Assembly (NCBI GenBank): GCA_945860425.1
Contig: CAMAQU010000064.1
Coordinates: 1-8,208 of the forward strand
Length of the DNA stretch: 8,208 nt
From: Sphingomonas paucimobilis
GTDB lineage: Bacteria > Pseudomonadota > Alphaproteobacteria > Sphingomonadales > Sphingomonadaceae
Reading direction: 5' to 3'
The notes beneath the pieces are model-generated. The model ran no database searches. It was not told the origin of the DNA and saw nothing but the letters and a program-made list of their open reading frames with translations. Shown here one piece after another: positions 5,804 through 8,208 of the stretch. The first letter of the stretch is position 1, and every line of letters begins with the position of its first letter. The position numbers and the translations under genes were made by a program.

Positions 5804-8149
5804 TCAGAAGCGAATGCGCGCTTCGGCCCCAACGCTGCGCGGATCAGCCCATTGCCGCACGGCAAGCACACCCAGATCGATGCCGCTGTTCCAATAGGCC
5901 GTGTCGGTGAGGTTGCGACCCCACAAAGCTACGTCGAGTGTCACGCCCTGGGTCAACCGGATGTCCGCCAAACCAACGCGGGCCTCCAGTGTCCCATAGG
6001 CCTTGCGCATGGCCAATGTATTGGGGGCGATAGTCGCCCATTGCATGGACCGCCAAGACCAATTGGTGCTGGCCTCAAAGGTCATACCTGCCATTGGTGC
6101 TTTATAGGCTGCCCCGACAAGGTAATTCCATTTCGGCGCAAGTGGGATCTTGTAGCTGCTGGTTACGTCTTGCCCTGAGGGCAGCACAAAATCAGTGTAG
6201 CGCGCATCCAGATAGCCACCGCCAAAATTGATAGACAGGCCGGGGGCTGGCCGCAGGCTGCCCTCGAGCTCAATCCCTGTAAACTTGGCTTTGCCCGCAT
6301 TGATGATATTGGTGGTCACCAATTCTGGCACGAACACGCCTGCCTGAAAATCCTTGTAGATTGAATGATAGAGCGAGACACCAAGGCTCACACGACGATC
6401 CGGGCTCACATATTTGGTGCCGCCTTCAAAAGAGAGAAGATTTTCAGGGTTATAAGGCTTGTTAAAGGCTGCATTGGTTGAGGCAGTGTCGTTGATCCCG
6501 CCTGACTTAAAGCCCGTCGCGACGCGGCCATAAATCGACCAATCGGACTGCAAGCGATAGACAAAGTTGAACTCTGGGTTGAACTTTGACCAGCTGTCAT
6601 TTCGCTGGAGCGGGATCAGATCATAAGGCCCGGCACCGCCTGCACCCGGCCGTGCGCCTGCCGCCGGTTGCCCGCTGCGCGTGACAGGGGTGCCATTGGC
6701 CAACCGTTCAAACACGCCAGCTCCAACTGCCGCTGGGTTAGCCGCATAGGCCGAGTTGGAGAGGAACAATTCGCGCGCGTTTTTCTTGTCGTTGGTGTAG
6801 CGAACGCCGACCGACAGATCCAATGCACGGGCCGCAAATTCGGGCGTCCAAGTGAATTGCCCATAACCAGCCAATGATTTGCTGCCGCCGCCGCGGTCGC
6901 TGAGATCATAACGCGCATCACCCCCAAATTGGAAATTCCAACGCGGATTGAAGCTGGCGTAGTTATCATCCAAATAGAAACCACCAATGGTGTATTTCAC
7001 ATTGTCGCCGCTGCCGATCAATTGGATTTCTTGGCTAAATGCCTCGTAATCATTGTTCAGCGTAAAGCGGATCAAATCGGTTGGCGTACCATCAAAATCT
7101 GAACGGCTTCGCGATTTCATGGTCCGGCGCGCGGTGATCGACTTTAGCTCTGCATCGCCCAATGCGCCGGATCCCAAATCGAGTGTCAATGTCAACGAAT
7201 GGCCAGTCGTCTTGAAATCTGACTGCAGCGCACTTTGCGCAGAAACGCCATCTCGCCCTGGCCGCGCTGCATTCACACGGCTATCAACAAAGGACCGCAA
7301 TGATGCCGGGAAGGTAGCGCCAACTGCGCTAATTGCCAGCAAGGTCGGCGTCCCCTTGGCATTACTGATGTCATACACATAGCGCGCCGAGAAAGAGTCT
7401 GAGGGTTCCCAAAGCACGTCAGCCCGACCGGCGTTCAGCTCTTGTTCGCCAAAATAGCGATTGGTGGCGGCATTGCGCCAATACCCATCTTGGCTGTTGC
7501 CGGAATAGCCCAGCTTCACCTTAAAATTGGCCACTTCGGGAAGATCAACTGAAACACGCCGCTGAATCCGGTTCCATGAGCCATAGCTTACCCAAGCCTG
7601 CCCGCCGAATTCGCCAGTTGGCTTACGCGTGATCATATTTACAGCGCCGCCAATTGTGTTCTTGCCATAGAGCGTCCCTTGTGGCCCGCGGAGTACCTCC
7701 ACACGTTCTAGATCGACTGTGTCAAAGGCTGCCCCCGTTGATTTCGCAACGGGAACACCATCAAGATAAAGCCCGACCGGTTGGTCGCGTGCGAGGCTGG
7801 TATCTGCCGAGGGCGCAATGCCGCGCAACGAGATCAGCGGGCTAAAGCTATTGCCTGGGGTTTGGTTGACCTGGAAATTTGGAATGAGCGATTGAACATT
7901 GTTGATATTCTGTACGCCAGAACGCTCCAGCGCGGCTGCAGACACAGCCGACACAGCAATGGGAACATCCACCAACCGCTCTTCACGACGTTGAGCAGTA
8001 ACGATGATTTCTCCGTCTTCGCCTGCGGCGCTCTGCGCTTCGGCTGCGCTTTGATCTTCAGCCAAACTTGCCAGAGATGACGCATTGGCCGCGCTAGCAA
8101 TCGCTGTCGACGACATCCACAAAGCTAAAATCCATTTGGTGTTTCGCAT
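5804..8149 (-). CDS. TonB-dependent outer-membrane receptor
   Basis: A 781-residue outer-membrane beta-barrel that would take up a specific, probably large or scarce compound using TonB/ExbBD energy. The first ~23 residues form a signal peptide (MRNTKWILALWMSSTAIASA, cut near ANASS). An Ala/Glu-rich linker follows, then the TonB box at about 47-52 (EIIVTAQ). The plug domain spans about 58-178, with SLRGIAPS, GLYLDGVPV and the conserved ERVEVLRGPQGTLYGKNTIGGAVN stretch at 148-171. The barrel fills the rest, with GFKSGGIN (547-554), AGKAKFTGIELEG and a terminal F781 for outer-membrane assembly. Length and motifs are normal for the CirA/FecA-like receptors that sphingomonads have in large numbers. 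No N-terminal FecR-interacting signalling domain is present. A Gly/Ala/Pro-rich segment at about 494-510 is probably a surface loop. The gene leads the block and has the strongest ribosome binding site, fitting high expression. The ligand is unknown; catabolic neighbours argue against a simple iron siderophore. Confidence 0.95.
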   Translation of the reverse strand: MRNTKWILALWMSSTAIASAANASSLASLAEDQSAAEAQSAAGEDGEIIVTAQRREERLVDVPIAVSAVSAAALERSGVQNINNVQSLIPNFQVNQTPGNSFSPLISLRGIAPSADTSLARDQPVGLYLDGVPVAKSTGAAFDTVDLERVEVLRGPQGTLYGKNTIGGAVNMITRKPTGEFGGQAWVSYGSWNRIQRRVSVDLPEVANFKVKLGYSGNSQDGYWRNAATNRYFGEQELNAGRADVLWEPSDSFSARYVYDISNAKGTPTLLAISAVGATFPASLRSFVDSRVNAARPGRDGVSAQSALQSDFKTTGHSLTLTLDLGSGALGDAELKSITARRTMKSRSRSDFDGTPTDLIRFTLNNDYEAFSQEIQLIGSGDNVKYTIGGFYLDDNYASFNPRWNFQFGGDARYDLSDRGGGSKSLAGYGQFTWTPEFAARALDLSVGVRYTNDKKNARELFLSNSAYAANPAAVGAGVFERLANGTPVTRSGQPAAGARPGAGGAGPYDLIPLQRNDSWSKFNPEFNFVYRLQSDWSIYGRVATGFKSGGINDTASTNAAFNKPYNPENLLSFEGGTKYVSPDRRVSLGVSLYHSIYKDFQAGVFVPELVTTNIINAGKAKFTGIELEGSLRPAPGLSINFGGGYLDARYTDFVLPSGQDVTSSYKIPLAPKWNYLVGAAYKAPMAGMTFEASTNWSWRSMQWATIAPNTLAMRKAYGTLEARVGLADIRLTQGVTLDVALWGRNLTDTAYWNSGIDLGVLAVRQWADPRSVGAEARIRF

Positions 8150-8208
8150 GGCTCTCTCCTCCCCGGTTTTGGCCCGGATCCCTAATATTGTAAGGAAGGT
8201 GCAAAGCG
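8150..8208 (-). promoter_or_regulatory. Receptor gene leader with strong ribosome binding site
   Basis: The minus strand reads GGGGAGGAG (8164-8156), six bases before the receptor ATG at 8149, an excellent Shine-Dalgarno. A TACAAT at 8192-8187 resembles a -10 box about 38 bases upstream of the ATG, but a -35 box at normal spacing would fall beyond the window edge. The promoter is therefore only suggested. The absence of any reading frame through this stretch suggests that the block starts here. Confidence 0.5.

Overview
The window carries six complete protein genes, all on the minus strand and separated by 27 to 146 bases. It looks like one catabolic gene block read from right to left. The TonB-dependent receptor has the features common in sphingomonads: an N-terminal signal peptide, a TonB box of the EIIVTAQRREE type, a GFKSGGIN segment and a terminal phenylalanine. 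Together with the KshA-type Rieske protein, the COG2159 amidohydrolase and the moderate GC content, this points to an alphaproteobacterium, probably of the order Sphingomonadales. That placement is an inference from protein style, not a database match.

In transcription order the layout is as follows. A TonB-dependent outer-membrane receptor (5804-8149) with a strong ribosome binding site comes first. A 12-helix MFS transporter (4562-5776) follows after 27 bases, then an amidohydrolase-2 family protein (3268-4461) after 100 bases. A zinc-free MDR-type NADP-dependent ene/alkenal reductase (2222-3238) follows after 29 bases. A LysR-type regulator (1149-2075, TTG start) and a KshA-like Rieske oxygenase (67-1038) complete the series. 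A further gene may begin at the left edge, but too little of it is present to say.

The likely logic is that the receptor brings a scarce or bulky molecule across the outer membrane and the MFS protein moves it or a product across the inner membrane. The Rieske enzyme would hydroxylate or desaturate the ring system, the reductase would reduce a double bond conjugated to a carbonyl, and the amidohydrolase would cleave or decarboxylate an intermediate. The LysR protein is the obvious candidate regulator. The substrate cannot be read from the sequence. A steroid-like or other polycyclic/terpenoid compound is suggested only by the KshA resemblance. No ferredoxin or ferredoxin reductase for the Rieske enzyme lies in the window.

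The most striking non-coding signal is a perfect 14-base inverted repeat (5750-5763 / 5784-5797) at the receptor-MFS junction. Its 20-base loop holds the MFS start codon, so the MFS initiation region would sit in a strong mRNA hairpin. Weaker inverted repeats lie before the amidohydrolase and Rieske genes. No RNA genes, CRISPR arrays, insertion sequences or phage genes were seen.
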